Positions 24,541-37,100 of a DNA stretch of 64,000 bases are shown piece after piece. This DNA is from Urechis unicinctus (lineage: Eukaryota > Annelida > Polychaeta > Xenopneusta > Urechidae): contig CM067343.1 of the NCBI GenBank assembly GCA_034190875.2, positions 15,055,901 through 15,119,900 on the forward strand, read 5' to 3'. The translations under genes were made by a program, and so were the position numbers. The notes under the pieces are model-generated. The model saw only the letters and a program-made list of their open reading frames with translations. It did no database searches and had not been told where the DNA came from. Every line of letters starts with the position of its first letter. Positions within the stretch are counted from its first letter, which is position 1.

Positions 24541-24640
24541 TGTCATATTGACCGATAGAGGAATGCTGATTTCACGTGTATTGTTATTGTAGCGCAGTAC
24601 AACTCCCTGACAGGGAATTGATGTGAGAACAATATGTCCT

Positions 24641-25075
24641 GGAAATGGTGAAGATGATAAAGTTAATTATGGACGCTTTCTTAACCGGGCATATTTTTCC
24701 AGCGAGGAATGGTCAACAAATGGCGATGAAGTTTTCTACAGTCAACTTTATAATTAGCCATATCGAGGCCATCAAGAACATCTGCATGAAAATACCGACA
24801 ATGTGGGCATAGTACGTGAAATAATTATATGAGACATGTCCTGGGAAGTGATCTTCAATGTATATGATGGAGAGCAAAACAAGACCAGCTGATGCTAGTG
24901 GAATTAGATGACAGCTGTGGAGTATTCATAACCGCCAACTATTGGTTTGATGTATCTGTTGATCATATGGGGGGGGGCAGGGTGCGCTGTCTGGGACAGT
25001 TAGTGATGGTAAGAGTAGTTAAATATTATGTTATGAGTAGAGTGCCGGCCATGAGGAACTAATCGCGTCCGCCAT
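24641..25075 (-). pseudogene. Class A peptide-receptor-like GPCR relic, copy A
   Basis: Near-identical to 51,521-51,955. It runs from the MADA start (ATG at 25,073-25,075) through TM2, TM3, the second intracellular loop and the start of TM4, then ends at 24,641, where a ~3.9 kb deletion joins it to unrelated unit DNA. Damage: an early stop about 14 codons after the ATG, loss of the TM1 core, and a CGA-to-TGA stop at 24,713-24,715 in the IAICR motif after TM3, where the other copy still encodes Arg. Hence no long frame remains. Family: rhodopsin-like peptide receptor (FMRFamide-receptor-like IAICRPF and KIC motifs). Confidence 0.7.
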
Positions 25076-25380
25076 TCTAATTATGTGGACTGTTCCAACA
25101 AACTTACAGCAAATCCTGAGACTGAAGATTCGTCGTTGTGGGATAGGCCACTTTGTGTCCGTCTTAGTACAAGCCGCAATCGACAACAAGAGGAAATAAA
25201 ATTAACAGCAAGGACGAATTGATGATTGCACACATGTCGGACGTAGAGCGTGTAAGGCAGCGCACCAAGGAAGACATAAATAAATGTAAAATGTCGTGTC
25301 TATTAGAGCAAGTGACAACCATAATAATGATGCAAAAGGGCACATTTTGGCGAAATTTAGGATAATCAAAAGTAATGCAT
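25076..25380 (-). repeat. Block 12 leader, copy A
   Basis: Directly 5' of the receptor ATG; nearly identical to 51,956-52,260. Confidence 0.65.
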
Positions 25381-25904
25381 GGTGGTAGCTATGTCCCATG
25401 AGAGATGTATTTCAAATATTTCTGCTGACCTAGCAGGCGTGTCACAGCAAGTTCTATACAGTGTGTGTGTGTTAAGCTAAACTGAGTTTGTGCAAATGCA
25501 ACCTGTTTAGATATCGGCCCAATAACTCCTGGCACCGATATAGTCGAGCTCGAGATCAATATTCAGGCAGTACTTGATCACGCTCTGGTTCAGGCGATCA
25601 GTCCTGCCGACGGTCTTGAGATTAATAGAACAGTGCCAATAGCCACAGGAGTTGTATTGGTGCTTCCTTATCATAACATCTTTGAAGATACGTAAAGCAG
25701 TACTTCGGCAGGAGCATGTCACTGCTGCTAGTGCTCACTCACCAAACGGGTAATGATGCTAAAATCGGCGACTGTATGACATAATAGCGACACAGGTTCC
25801 TGTGGTCAGTCTCCCTGTGGCCATCGCGATGACCAAATGATCCATGCTATAAAGTTTGATGGCTCTAACTGGTAAAAATATGGTACGCTAAATGTCAGCA
25901 TAAA

Positions 25905-26225
25905 AATTATTGGAAACATCCACACGACGACTCTCTATTATCTTGGCAAAGGTGAAAGCACACGAGGTGCTAGTGTGCCTAAATAACCATCCTACCGTTA
26001 CACGGAAAAACGTCGCCGGGTGATAAATTTGTGTGCGTTTGTAGAAGACATAACTGTTGTCAAGATTTATTGGAAAGATCCAGACGACGGCTCTCTATTT
26101 TCTGGGCAAAGGTGAATGCAGACGAGGTACTTGTCTGCATAAATAGCTATCCTACTGTTACACGTTAGAACATCGCCGGGCGATTACTTTTTCTGCGTTT
26201 GTATAAGACATAATTGTTGTATTTC
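25905..26225 (+). repeat. 160-bp tandem repeat, two copies
   Basis: TATTGGAAACATCCA at 25,909 recurs as TATTGGAAAGATCCA at 26,069 (period 160). Both units carry CGACGACTCTC / CGACGGCTCTC and end near GACATAA.TGTTGT. A diverged single copy lies at about 28,970-29,110, followed in both places by CAGACAAGGCGGCAACACC or a one-base variant. Confidence 0.8.
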
Positions 26226-26379
26226 GGACAAGGCGGCAACACCAATAACATCACAGACTAATCGATTTGCCAAAGTGTGTGTGGTAACTCTGCTCAGTTC
26301 TTGTTTAATTCATAAGCGTATTAAATGACAAATATGACTAATTGTACCGAAGACAGAGTAGGCATCATTATTTGTACTC

Positions 26380-28960
26380 TACATCGACAGATAATGATGT
26401 AAACGAGTTGTTATATTATCGCTATATTATGCATCCACAATAAAGTACGTGCACCCATCCGAGGCGCGCGAAGCACTCGATGGGCGTCCTGGTTGCATTG
26501 TGGAACTTTTCTGTGCCTACCTACAACGCGTCCTTTCTCTCTTGATATCCATAACGGATCAATAGAAGTGACTCAATGTCCACATGATTACACAATGACT
26601 TATGCACGGCGTCTACAATGGTTTCCTGAATAAGCGTTCACGAACTTATAGATGACTTCCCTACTTCTTATTTGATTTAGCTTTGTTGGAAAAATAACGT
26701 GACGCAATGTAAATCATAAATGCGGTAACAATTCTAAATATAGACGTTCATTCCGAAATAAATATTGAGCCTCAAGACATACGAATGCCCAAATGATAAA
26801 CAATACATGGCTTGGAATAAAGAGCTGCTGCTGTGGGCGATTTGGTAGCTGCTCTGATGGAATAACATTTGAGCGATCTCGATCACAATCGTGCGATTAT
26901 TGAGCGGGAAGTGGCGTGGCATACTACTTTATCTGAATGTCAGATCATCTACATTTGGTCTCGGGACATATTCTCCATTTCAGCAATAGCAAAGGTGTAA
27001 TGATAGCGTCAATCACCGCATGAGATTGATGAGTGTTTATGACTGTATCATTACAAATATTTTTTATGCACATTACTGCACCTAGACTCGCATTGGTTCA
27101 CAGATGACCAAGACAGACGGACGTTCCACCAATCTTCATGAACGAGAGCAGCTCCGAGAAACACAAAAGCTGTGGATTATTTGAAGGGTCATTCTGTGTG
27201 TGGCAGCCAGCTCTAAACACTATGCTGGATATATTGGTCTTCATTCCACTGATGCATAATTCAGCTCAAGAATTGGATGTAGCATAAAACGCTAACACAC
27301 GGCCAAAAACACAGGGTCACGTTGCATAACCTAACGTGAACGTTATTCAACCATCACTGGACCAACATTGTTAATTTGCGAAAGACGACAAACAAGTTGT
27401 CAGAATCAAGCATTATTGCCTAAACGGAGAGGAAACATAGGGTTGAGGAGTCTGACAACATGTTCATAAACAGGAAACACAGCTAATTGGAGAAGCTATG
27501 ACACCAATCATGCTGTTCTGTGATGTAAATGGACTCCCACGACGAGGATGTCAGCTCTTATGCGCTTTCTTATCTACTTGGAATACATAAACAATGAAAC
27601 AGTGACAACAACGCCCAATATCAACGGACCATTCACATAACAGCAGTATACGCAGTTTTCATTAGTAGCTGTGGCATAATTAATAGTAGCAATTGTACAT
27701 GAAACAGCTGGGTCTTGAAATTTACTTTTCTTAAGATCTAACGTAATTGAAGGGCAATTGGTGAATTCATTCCATATCAGATCCGTCTGTTACCAGAATG
27801 CATAGCCACGACACGTTGAATTTTATCCATTACAATGTTATATACTGCTCATCGTTTTTATTATAAGTGGCTTACCAGTTTTGAAAACTCCGGCTTCATA
27901 CTCTTAGATAAATATCCAAGACCCCGGCTCTAGTCAATTTGGCAAACAAGTGTGTATGTAAGGCTGACCATTAATATGAAACTTTTTGATATTTCTGATC
28001 ACTTTTTGCCACTGGCGCAGAACCATAGGCGTTCGTTGAATTAATGGACCTATATAACAGTTCCGAGTCATCAGATTCAGGCAGTGTTGACGAGTAACAA
28101 ATTAATTCAATTCAAAATCAGCATTAAAGTACCCCGTTTGTTTGGTCTAGAAAAATATGAAGAAGTAAATTCTTCGGGCACGTACATTGACTCTACAATG
28201 GCATCTTTACCAAATGAATGATCCATTTCCTCATAAGAAAACACGGCTTCTGTCTTTGTGTAACGTGAGCGTAGCTCATATTTGGTTAGTCACGCCAGAC
28301 CACGCGATTTCTTACTGGGTACAGACATCTAACTAACCGGCTATAATTGCGTTTAAACTCAAATAATCTTTAAGGTATATGTTTAAATAGAAGATAGAAG
28401 TCATCACACAGTTGGTGTTCCTAATTTCACATCAAAGTCAAGCTAAAAGTACCAAAACACACAAAAAAAACCATCCAATCAAAAACTCAAAACTCAAAAC
28501 AGTCAGAGAACTGGGGAATCCAGGCATGTGTGAAGCATGTGTGAACTCCCTGAGGTAAAACACGCCAACGATATTCAGGCCCTACCGCGAGCTCGCTCAA
28601 GTGATATAGATGTGCAGATGAAATTGGTCGAATATCACATGAACCATGACCTAAGCAAAGAGTACGTGGTTCCGTTGAGCATATGAATTTTATGTCTGCT
28701 AGGTAAACATGAAATTAACTGTAAAGGGCTCACACGTTGATGCAACAAAACAAAACCTTCTCGACAGCAACTCGTTGGATGAACGTTAATTGATACAGTA
28801 ATTCTTCACAATAAGTGCAAGGGTGAGTCTCCTCAGCGGAACATCAGAGAAATCCATAAGAGCATAGTTATACCACTGTATATAACAGATGAAGCAGCGC
28901 TGTATGCAATGTCGCGGATAGAACAGGCTCACAGTGATTCAGCCGCACTAAACGCAGTAA
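26380..28960 (+). repeat. Composite unit 4, left part (block 1, block 2, degraded spacer)
   Basis: Block 1 at 26,390-26,650 and block 2 at 26,690-26,850. 27,350-27,480 matches 32,430-32,560 and 23,490-23,650. 27,540-27,730 matches 32,640-32,820 and 45,780-45,940. 28,870-28,960 matches 22,140-22,240. About 27,750-28,860 matches nothing I recognise. No gene. Confidence 0.5.
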
Positions 28961-29176
28961 TAATTTATGGGTAACATCAAGATGACGGTTCTTCTTTACT
29001 CTAGGCAAGGTTCAATGCCAATCTGCACCAGGTTGTAGTCTGCCTAGATTGCACTCTACCTATTCACGTTATTTGCATTTGTATAATGCATCATTGTTGT
29101 ATTTCAGACAAGGCGGCAACACCATGCAACATTCAGAGGACTGATCGATTGCCCGATGTATGGTGGTGGTAGTTTT

Positions 29177-29205
29177 GGGGGGGGGGGGGGGGTGAAGGGG
29201 GGGGG
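29177..29205 (+). repeat. G16-TGAA-G9 homopolymer tract
   Basis: Sixteen G, then TGAA, then nine G, preceded by TGGTGGTGGT. It has intramolecular G-quadruplex potential on the plus strand and may be mis-sized in assembly. The block 1 sequence begins right after it. Confidence 0.9.
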
Positions 29206-29209
29206 CGAG

Positions 29210-30110
29210 ACCGTACCTATGACAGCATATGCATTGAGCTAGGTATTATTGTTAGTTCATCCAACATCGACAGCCAATAATGGAAATTAGTTGTTTTATT
29301 GTTATATGAATATATGTATCATACTTGGAGTAGATGCATCCTACCGTGGCGCCGAACCCTTGGTGGGAACCCTACTTGCATATTGGAAAAGTTATGTTTC
29401 TGCCTAGAACTCTTCTTTTCCCTTCTTTTTCCCCACAACGGATTACACATGAGCGTCCACAAAGACTCCCGCAATGAGCTATGTCAGCTATGTTTGACAA
29501 ATAACGTGACAAATTGGAATTATAAATGAGGTAACAATGTAGTGGCAGTCGACGAAATCGAAAAGTTTTCTGGGGACAGAACAGGTGTGACAACAACAGT
29601 ACTGGGAATTGGACATTTGCATGTCGGCTACTACATAAAGATAAAGCATCAAATACATTCCGTTCAGACGCGGGATAACAAGAAACCACCTTTGCATTGG
29701 CATAAAGAGCAGCTGCTGCTGGGACACATATATAAATTATTCTAACAGCTGCTAGTCCAATGTTAAGAAAGGTTTTATGTTTTCAATGTGCAGCAATGAC
29801 ATAAATGACCTCACGGTCATGAATGCACACCGTTGTTTTGGAGATGTGTGATACAATTGCGAACCAGTTACAAAAATGTAGATAAGGAGACTGCGAAATA
29901 TCGAGTAAGTGCGCAAGCCCCCCTAACGATCCTAGTCATTTAAAATAATTGTTGTCACACAGTGATACTTGGTGATAGTAAAGTGAAACCAGAGTATAGC
30001 CGAGTATACTAGGATCTTATTGCTCCTGGCACAAGTTTAGTCAAGCTCTGCAAGAATGTTCAAGCAGTATTACGCATGCTCTGTCAGACGATCAGTCCTG
30101 ACGGAAAACT
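29210..30110 (+). repeat. Composite unit 4, right part (blocks 1-2-13)
   Basis: Block 1 at 29,210-29,480. Block 2 at 29,510-29,950, the best match to 15,270-15,740. Block 13 remnant at 30,010-30,110. The overlapping open frames here are on both strands and are not conserved in the 15 kb copy. Confidence 0.6.
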
Positions 30111-30119
30111 TAAAATAGG

Positions 30120-32400
30120 TGAGTAGGGTGCGGGGTAAACCTGATCGGCTCTTTGTCGTAAATCGATTGTTAATTCGTTTGTTTGTCTAACATCGACATC
30201 GACGGCCAATAACGGTAATGAGGTGTTGTCATGTAAATTTATGCATCGGGTCTGAAGTAGATGCATCCATCCTTGGCATGTCGATCACTCGATGGGGCAC
30301 CAGCTTGCAGTGTGCATAAGTTAGGTGTATGCCGAAGAGACTTCCACTGAATAACATATCAATACAATTGACTCATGGTCTAAGCAACAACGCAATGACA
30401 CGGGTTAGCCGTCTACAAAGGCAACCTTAATGAGCCCAAAACGATCAAACATTTTTGTTTAATCAGGATAATATTGTAAATTATTAAACAAATAGTACAT
30501 ACAAGCGAATAGTCTGTCTGAAGCTAGCTAGATGACAGTCGACTGAAAGACAAGTGGTGATTGTAAAGGTGCCTTCGTCTGATGTATTAAGTCTATTAAC
30601 TCGGGACCGATTAGAAATAGAAGTGCGTGAAACTGACACAAGTGAGCGATCTAACACTCGATTAAGTACCTGATATTGATCAGCAAACTGATCGACATCG
30701 ACCAGTCTTGATATGTTTATGCTGGGAATATTGACTTTGGATGGTAAGCAGTACAAAGGTTTCCCGTCATTGGAAAGTAAATCTTACACTGCATTCAACT
30801 ACGAAACGTTGACAGAAAGTCCTAACTGACAAACGAGTAGCACCAAAGGGCGCATGGTAGAATATCGTACTTGGGGATTAAGCTTGTGAAAATCAATATT
30901 AACGACTCAACTTGACCGATGGACTTTACACCACGGCTACCAAACAATTGCAGTTCGGTTTTAGCACTGTGGTGAAGACGGCTAGCTGTTGATAACATGT
31001 ATATTTATCCATGCGTCAATATTAAAGTCGTTCAATTCAATTAAAGCAGTGTTCACGTATCACACATGAGCAGCGACTCCACAGGTATAACAGCATACGT
31101 GGAGTGGCAACATCATTGGCTGCACTCAGAAAATGCATCCCAAAATGTTAAATGCATAGCATACCGTATTCAATACATGTGGCTTCAGCGAGGCACCTTT
31201 TCACAATGCCGTTTATTTCCGATAATTGTTCTCGTGTTGTGGTCAGTATAACTAGCAACAATGAAAGGGGCGGCATAGCATTTGTCATCGGCAAACTGGA
31301 AAGACAAACGCTATGAGCGACTATCAAGTAATGATTCTTGTAGTGACACCAACCTTACTTAGCTTGACAAAGGAAGAAAGCTAATTGCGAAGCTACCCGA
31401 TGGATCAGATTGATTAGCATAAGCGATTTATCATGTCCAACGCTCTATGACAATCTAGCCTTCTGCCGCACAATAAACAGAGGCATTATTCGTTAAAGCC
31501 ATAAAGGCCGGATCAAGTAAAAAAAACGCAAACGTGCGAAGAGGATAGAATGGATATCACGCTCCATAATTTGCCGATACGATGATATATTAAGAATAAG
31601 CCCGGGTGATAAAAGCTATTGACGCCTGACAATCGTCATCTTTAATCTGCTTTCGTGTATGAGTACGTAAGTAGGAATCAGTCTTTTGACGTGACGGCCT
31701 TGAAGCAGACATGCACCGAGCAAGCCCTCTTGCTGATTGGATGATATGTAAAGAATAATCCCGTGTGATAGAAGCTATTGATGCCCAGCAATCAACATCT
31801 TCAATCTGCTTCCGTGTATGACTAAAGAAGCAGGGATCAGTATCTCGACGTGACGGCCTTAAAGCTGACATGCGCCGGGCAAGCCCTCTTTCAAGTAACA
31901 TGATTCATTGTCTGCAGTAGCATTGAGCGGTCCTCCGTTAGAATAGCAATGATACATAATGAAACTGGGGTAGGTAAATTTCCGTCAGCAAGTGTATCAA
32001 TGGCAAATAATCGAGACAGGAGTATCTACCGAAATTGGCCATCCCCAATCGACTACAGTGGCCCTTCATGCCGTTTTAAGTCGGTGATAAAGTGTAGTTG
32101 ACTACCGAATTTTTATTACCCGTCTGATAGAGACGGGTTAACACGGCCATCAACGTAGCGTTTGCCGCTGTTAAAAAGACAGCCACGTTAGTCAACATTC
32201 CCCTTACCTCGTCTTAAAGAAGCCAACCCCCTGTGATTCTTTCGGCTCGGTATTTTCCTTGTCCGAAAAAACTTCTAATAACATACATGGCATATATTAA
32301 CACATGATTGACCCCTTGACATGGGCCAAGCAAGCCCTCTTTCAAGTAACATGATCCATTGTCTGCAAGAGCATTAAGAGGTCCTTCGTTCGAATAGCAA
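30120..32400 (+). repeat. Composite unit 5 (blocks 1-3-4-8)
   Basis: Block 1 at 30,130-30,430, block 3 plus the GACAGTCGAC..AAGACAAGTGG segment at 30,450-30,760, block 4 at 30,970-31,400, block 8 at 31,450-32,300. Inside block 8 about 120 bp (CATCTTYAATCTGC..GCAAGCCCTCT type) is repeated in tandem at 31,635-31,740 and 31,790-31,890, with a further piece at about 32,315-32,400. Confidence 0.6.
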
Positions 32401-32404
32401 TAAC

Positions 32405-33110
32405 ACATATTTAGCTGGGGTAAACGTTATTCAACCATCACTGTACCAACACTTTCAATTTGTGAAAGAGAAAAAAAGTTTTCGGCATAGAGCATCATTG
32501 CCTGAACGTAAAATATTCCTGTTATTGGGAAGTCTGACGACATATTCATCAACAGGAAATATAGTTAATAAGAGCAGCGATGACACAAACTAGGCAGTGC
32601 AGCGATGTAAATTACCTCCCATAAAGAGGATTTAAGCTTTTATGTGCATTCCTGTCGCCATTCAGCACTTGATGGCACACATAGACAGCGAAATGGTGGC
32701 AACAACGCCCATTACTAACTGCGTATTCAAATTTTAGCAGTAAACGCAGCATCCATAAGCAGATGTGACATTGTTAAATGTAGCATTAGTTCGGGAATCA
32801 GCGGTATCTAGACATTAGGGTTGCTTACGCACGGTATGTTTCCAGGATGCATAGCCATGATACATTATATGTAATCAATTGCGATGATCTAATGCTCATC
32901 TTTCATCTTTCAACCAGCCAACAGCAGGGACGAGACAAACCCTCCAAATAAAGCCAGCGTGTAGCTGTTTACTTAAGACACATATGAAATGGAAAAGTAC
33001 TGATATGCCAACACAACAGACCCATAATATCGGCAAAGGCTTTACATAAAAATCCTGAAGCTCCTACCATCTTCTACTATTAGTTCTGCGATCAGTTTTA
33101 CATACTACCC
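32405..33110. other. Degraded spacer of unit 5
   Basis: 32,430-32,820 matches 27,350-27,730. The rest is unassigned. No gene. Confidence 0.4.
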
Positions 33111-33139
33111 ATATTGTGGTCTTCTATACAGCCAAGGTA

Positions 33140-33465
33140 TCATCAACAGGAGGAACCGTTCGCGTCCGCCATTGTAATTCTGTGTACGGTTCCACCAAAC
33201 TAACAGCAAATCCTGTGACTAAAGATTCATCGTTGCAGGATTTGGCGCGTTGTGCTCTTCTCAGTACAAGCCGCAATCGATGTCTGTTTCTTCAACAGAG
33301 AGAATTAACATTAGCAGCATACGAATTGATAATTGCACACATGTCTGACGTACGGCGTTCGGTAAGGCAGCGCTATAAGGACGACATTTTAAATTGGTCT
33401 AAATGAAGACAAACAGTCGTGTCTGTTAGAGCAAGGAGCAATCATAATGAAGATGCAAAAAGGAT
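33140..33465 (-). pseudogene. Receptor start region and block 12 leader only
   Basis: The minus strand has ATGGCGGACGCG (ATG at 33,170-33,172) followed by a stop after eight more codons; the receptor body is missing. The leader extends to about 33,465, where duplicated copy B begins. The plus-strand 96-codon frame over this region (33,116-33,406) is antisense to the leader and is not open in the other five copies. Confidence 0.5.
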
Positions 33466-34189
33466 TTCCTATTTGTTGTCAAGCTCTCTTTGCCGATCGT
33501 GGTGAGCATCTTTTCCGCGCTTCGCAGAAAAATAACTCTGGTTAGTGAAAAGATGGTGCACTATGCGTTAGAATAACTACGTGTCCATTCAGTTATGGAT
33601 TCATTCATACATTATAATAGTGAACATTTGGATAACAGAGGAGTCGCGGTGATGTGCAGCACAACAATGATATCAAAAAGTCATAAATATTAGTGAGATC
33701 ATTATAAAGACGGTGCCTCAATTGGGAACGTGAGCCTATACTGTATAACGTCATGTGTGACAGCAACGCATTAACCAAGGCCATGTTAAGACTGCCCCGT
33801 GTATTTCACCTTGCAAGTAACAATGATCAACAACAAGACCAATTATCAGTGACACATTCTTGTTAACAATAGAGTGATACGAAAGTACAGATCTAGATAG
33901 CGCCTCATGGTTACAATTTCATGACGACACATAACCACTGATATACAATAAACGAAAAACCGCGAATCTCAAATAAAACTTCATAACGTCTCATTTCTTA
34001 ACAAGCTGGCAGCATATGAACCAAGTTCTAAGCACGGAGTATGTTGAGCCGCCGCAAGAAAGAATTTTACGTCTGTTCTACTAACATGAAATGAACTCAA
34101 AGGGGCTCATAAAATCGAATTGATGGGTAGGAGCAGGGTGAAGCTGATTTGTTCTTTGTCGCAAATCGATTGATAATTAATAAACGAAT

Positions 34190-37100
34190 TGAATGGCAAT
34201 TATAACTCACCGTACATATGACAGCATATGTATATTGCGCTAGACATAATTAGTAGTTTGCTGAACATCGAAGGCCAATAATGTAAATGAGGTGATTTAT
34301 TCTTGTCAAGTTAATTTATGCATCGTGGTTGGAATAGATGCATCCATCCGTGGCGCGTTGATCACTCGATGGGAACCCAGCTTGCATTGTGGATAAGTTA
34401 TGTGTGTGCCTATGAGACTTCCCCCAACTATTTTCTGCATAATAGATAAATGCAATTGACTCACGATCCAAGCAACAAAGCAATGACAGAGGTACGGCGT
34501 CTACAAAGGCACCCATGATGAGCACCCAACATTTTGTTTAATCAGGATAATATTGTGATTAATTAACCAAATAGTTCATGCTAGCGAATAGTCTGTTTGT
34601 AGCTTGCTAGATGACAGTCGACTTTATGCGCAACTACTTAACACTTGCATTTGGGTTGTAGTACGGTTGTGAAGACGACTAGCTGTAGATAACATTTATA
34701 TTTATCCAGAACATCAATATAATGGTCTCTTAATTCCATTAAACCAGTGACCACGTTTCACACATGGGTAACGACTACACATGTATAACAACATACGCTG
34801 AGTAACAACAACATTGGCTGCAAATTATCTCGTATTTAATACATGTGGCTGCAGCGAGGCACCTGTTTACAATGCCGTTAATTGCCAATAATTATTCTCG
34901 TATTGTGGTCAATATAACTAGCAACGATGAGACGCATGGCATTATTCATTGGCTAGCTGGCAAGATAAACGCTATCAGCGACCGGCATTTGATGATTCTT
35001 GTAGTGACAGCGACCGTACTTAGATGAACTAGGAAAAAACTAATTGAGAAACTACCCGAGTGAATAGATTTATTAGCATATGAGATATATTAAGGTGATT
35101 TCAGCTGTGTGACACGCGAGGAGGATGAAGATAATAAGGTGTGGGGCATATCATCTGCAGTTAAGGAACAAGGCAGCCAACAGCAGCCATTCTCATCCGT
35201 TGACGTGTTTCGTATGAATATTCCTGGCTGCCTCTAACTAACACAACAAGGATGAAGAAAACATGATTATGTCATGGCGAGGCTGAGTGGCTCAGGACTA
35301 GGTGGGCTATATAATCAATCTAGACATTCAGTTGTCATCTCAAATTACAAATAACAACCGCTCATAATGACAGGCGGCTTGGGTGTGCTGTATTGTGTGA
35401 TTTGTCCCTTGTCATGAAGTAATATGGTTCAGCCCTGGTGAAATGATGTCTGTTGTGTAGTCCTTTCAATGCTGTGTTATGGTTTAGCCATGACTATTAT
35501 GTGCTATGGTGAAGCCCAGAACATGATATATTATGGTGAAGCTAAGTATATGATGTGTTGTGGGAAACCCTGTATATGACGTGTTGTGGTGAAGCCCTGT
35601 ACATGATGTGGTGTGATGATGCCCGGTACGTGATGTGTTGTGACGAAACCCTGAACGTGATGTGTTATGAGGAAGCCTTTGATATGATGTGTTGTGGTAA
35701 AGCACTATATGTGATGTGTTGTAATGTACGTGATGTCTTAAGTTGTAGCCATGTCCAAGATGCTGTTCAATGATGCTATGCCCGAGTCGTAGTATCGGAT
35801 GAGATTATCATAAATGTGGTTTTGTGAGGCCATGGGTGGTGAGCAGATATCTGAGATACTGAGAAGTCTATGTGGATGGATAGGGCCATGTCAGTGATGT
35901 GGTGTGGTGAGACCCTGCCAATAGTTATATACGTACCTCTATACACCCTTTTTTGCGTCGAAATGGACGAAGTGGATTGCGCAATATATTTTTCGCTGAC
36001 GATGGTTTCCGGTTTCAGGTGATGGAGGGGGGGTATTTCGTCCTTTTGGTGACCTTAAAATTGCGGAGCTTTGCGAGCTGATGTCATGAATGTGCGGTAT
36101 GGCGGTGAGTTCATTTTTGATGGTTTTATTGAGAAAGAGTTTGTAAATGGCTATCAAAAGTCAATAAGTGGTAATGGTGTTGAAAGACTGAGATGTCAAG
36201 GATAGCGTTATTGTTGGCGGAAGTATTCACCTGTTGCTCTTATTAAGAAGACGGTCTTTACAAGGTTATTGGTAGCCATTAACTTCCTTTATCCCATGAC
36301 ATGTGGTGATATATTGAATTGGTGACATTAGAATTGTAGGGCTATGTCGTGAGGGAGTTTGCTGACCTTAGCAACCTGATGTGATGGATGGGCGCTATTT
36401 GGGTGAGGTCATTTGGAGGGATATGTCCTGAGGGAGTTTGTAAATGGCTATTAATAGTCAATAAGCGGTAATGGTGTTGAAAGATTGGGTCAGGTGAAAG
36501 CGCCATAATGCTACTTAGTGCAGTATGTCGGTAAATTGGAGTTTTCACGTGAATGAATCTTACTAGCATATCAATATTCAATTACATACGAGGGAAAATG
36601 ACAGGTGACTTTAATTTGAAGTGTGTTCTAACTCTCATTGAGAATATAACGACAGATGGGTTAAAAAACTTGACCATTGGATATTTCTCAAAATGGGGGC
36701 GAGTTATGGGTACAAATAGCGGATGGTAACTTTACTTCAAAATAAGTTTCTTCTGAAATATTTCCAAATAGCAACGATGCAGCACATTTATGAAAATCAT
36801 TTTATTTTATAGTGGCAACACAATGACACGCGAGGGTCCATAAAGGCTGCCTCAATGGGCTATTTTAGCTATATATTACTAATAAAGAGGCAAATATGAA
36901 TTATAAATGTAACAATGTAGTGGCAGTCGACAAAATCGAAACATTGTCTTAGGACAAAAGAGGTGGGACAACACCAGTGCTGGGGATTGGACATTAGCAT
37001 GTCTGCTACGAAAAAAAAATCATGCATCAAACATGTGATAACAAGAAAGCAGGTTTGCATTGGAAACTACTACAGGGATTAGGCGTTTTGTAAGTGATTC

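Larger units (their letters stand above)
11852..25628 (+). repeat. Segmental duplication, copy A
   Basis: Directly repeated at 33,463-52,510. From 11,852 to 20,937 the two copies are almost identical, with only scattered substitutions; the offset drifts only between 21,604 and 21,619, showing few small indels. After that copy A lacks three blocks present in copy B (443, 933 and about 3,905 bp). Similarity falls visibly in 22.0-24.6 kb but remains high. The left edge abuts block 13 in copy A and block 12 in copy B; the right edge falls inside block 13. Confidence 0.9.

Noticed and set aside
33116-33406. 96-codon plus-strand frame as a gene
   Set aside because: It is antisense to the receptor leader and is not open in the five other copies of that block.
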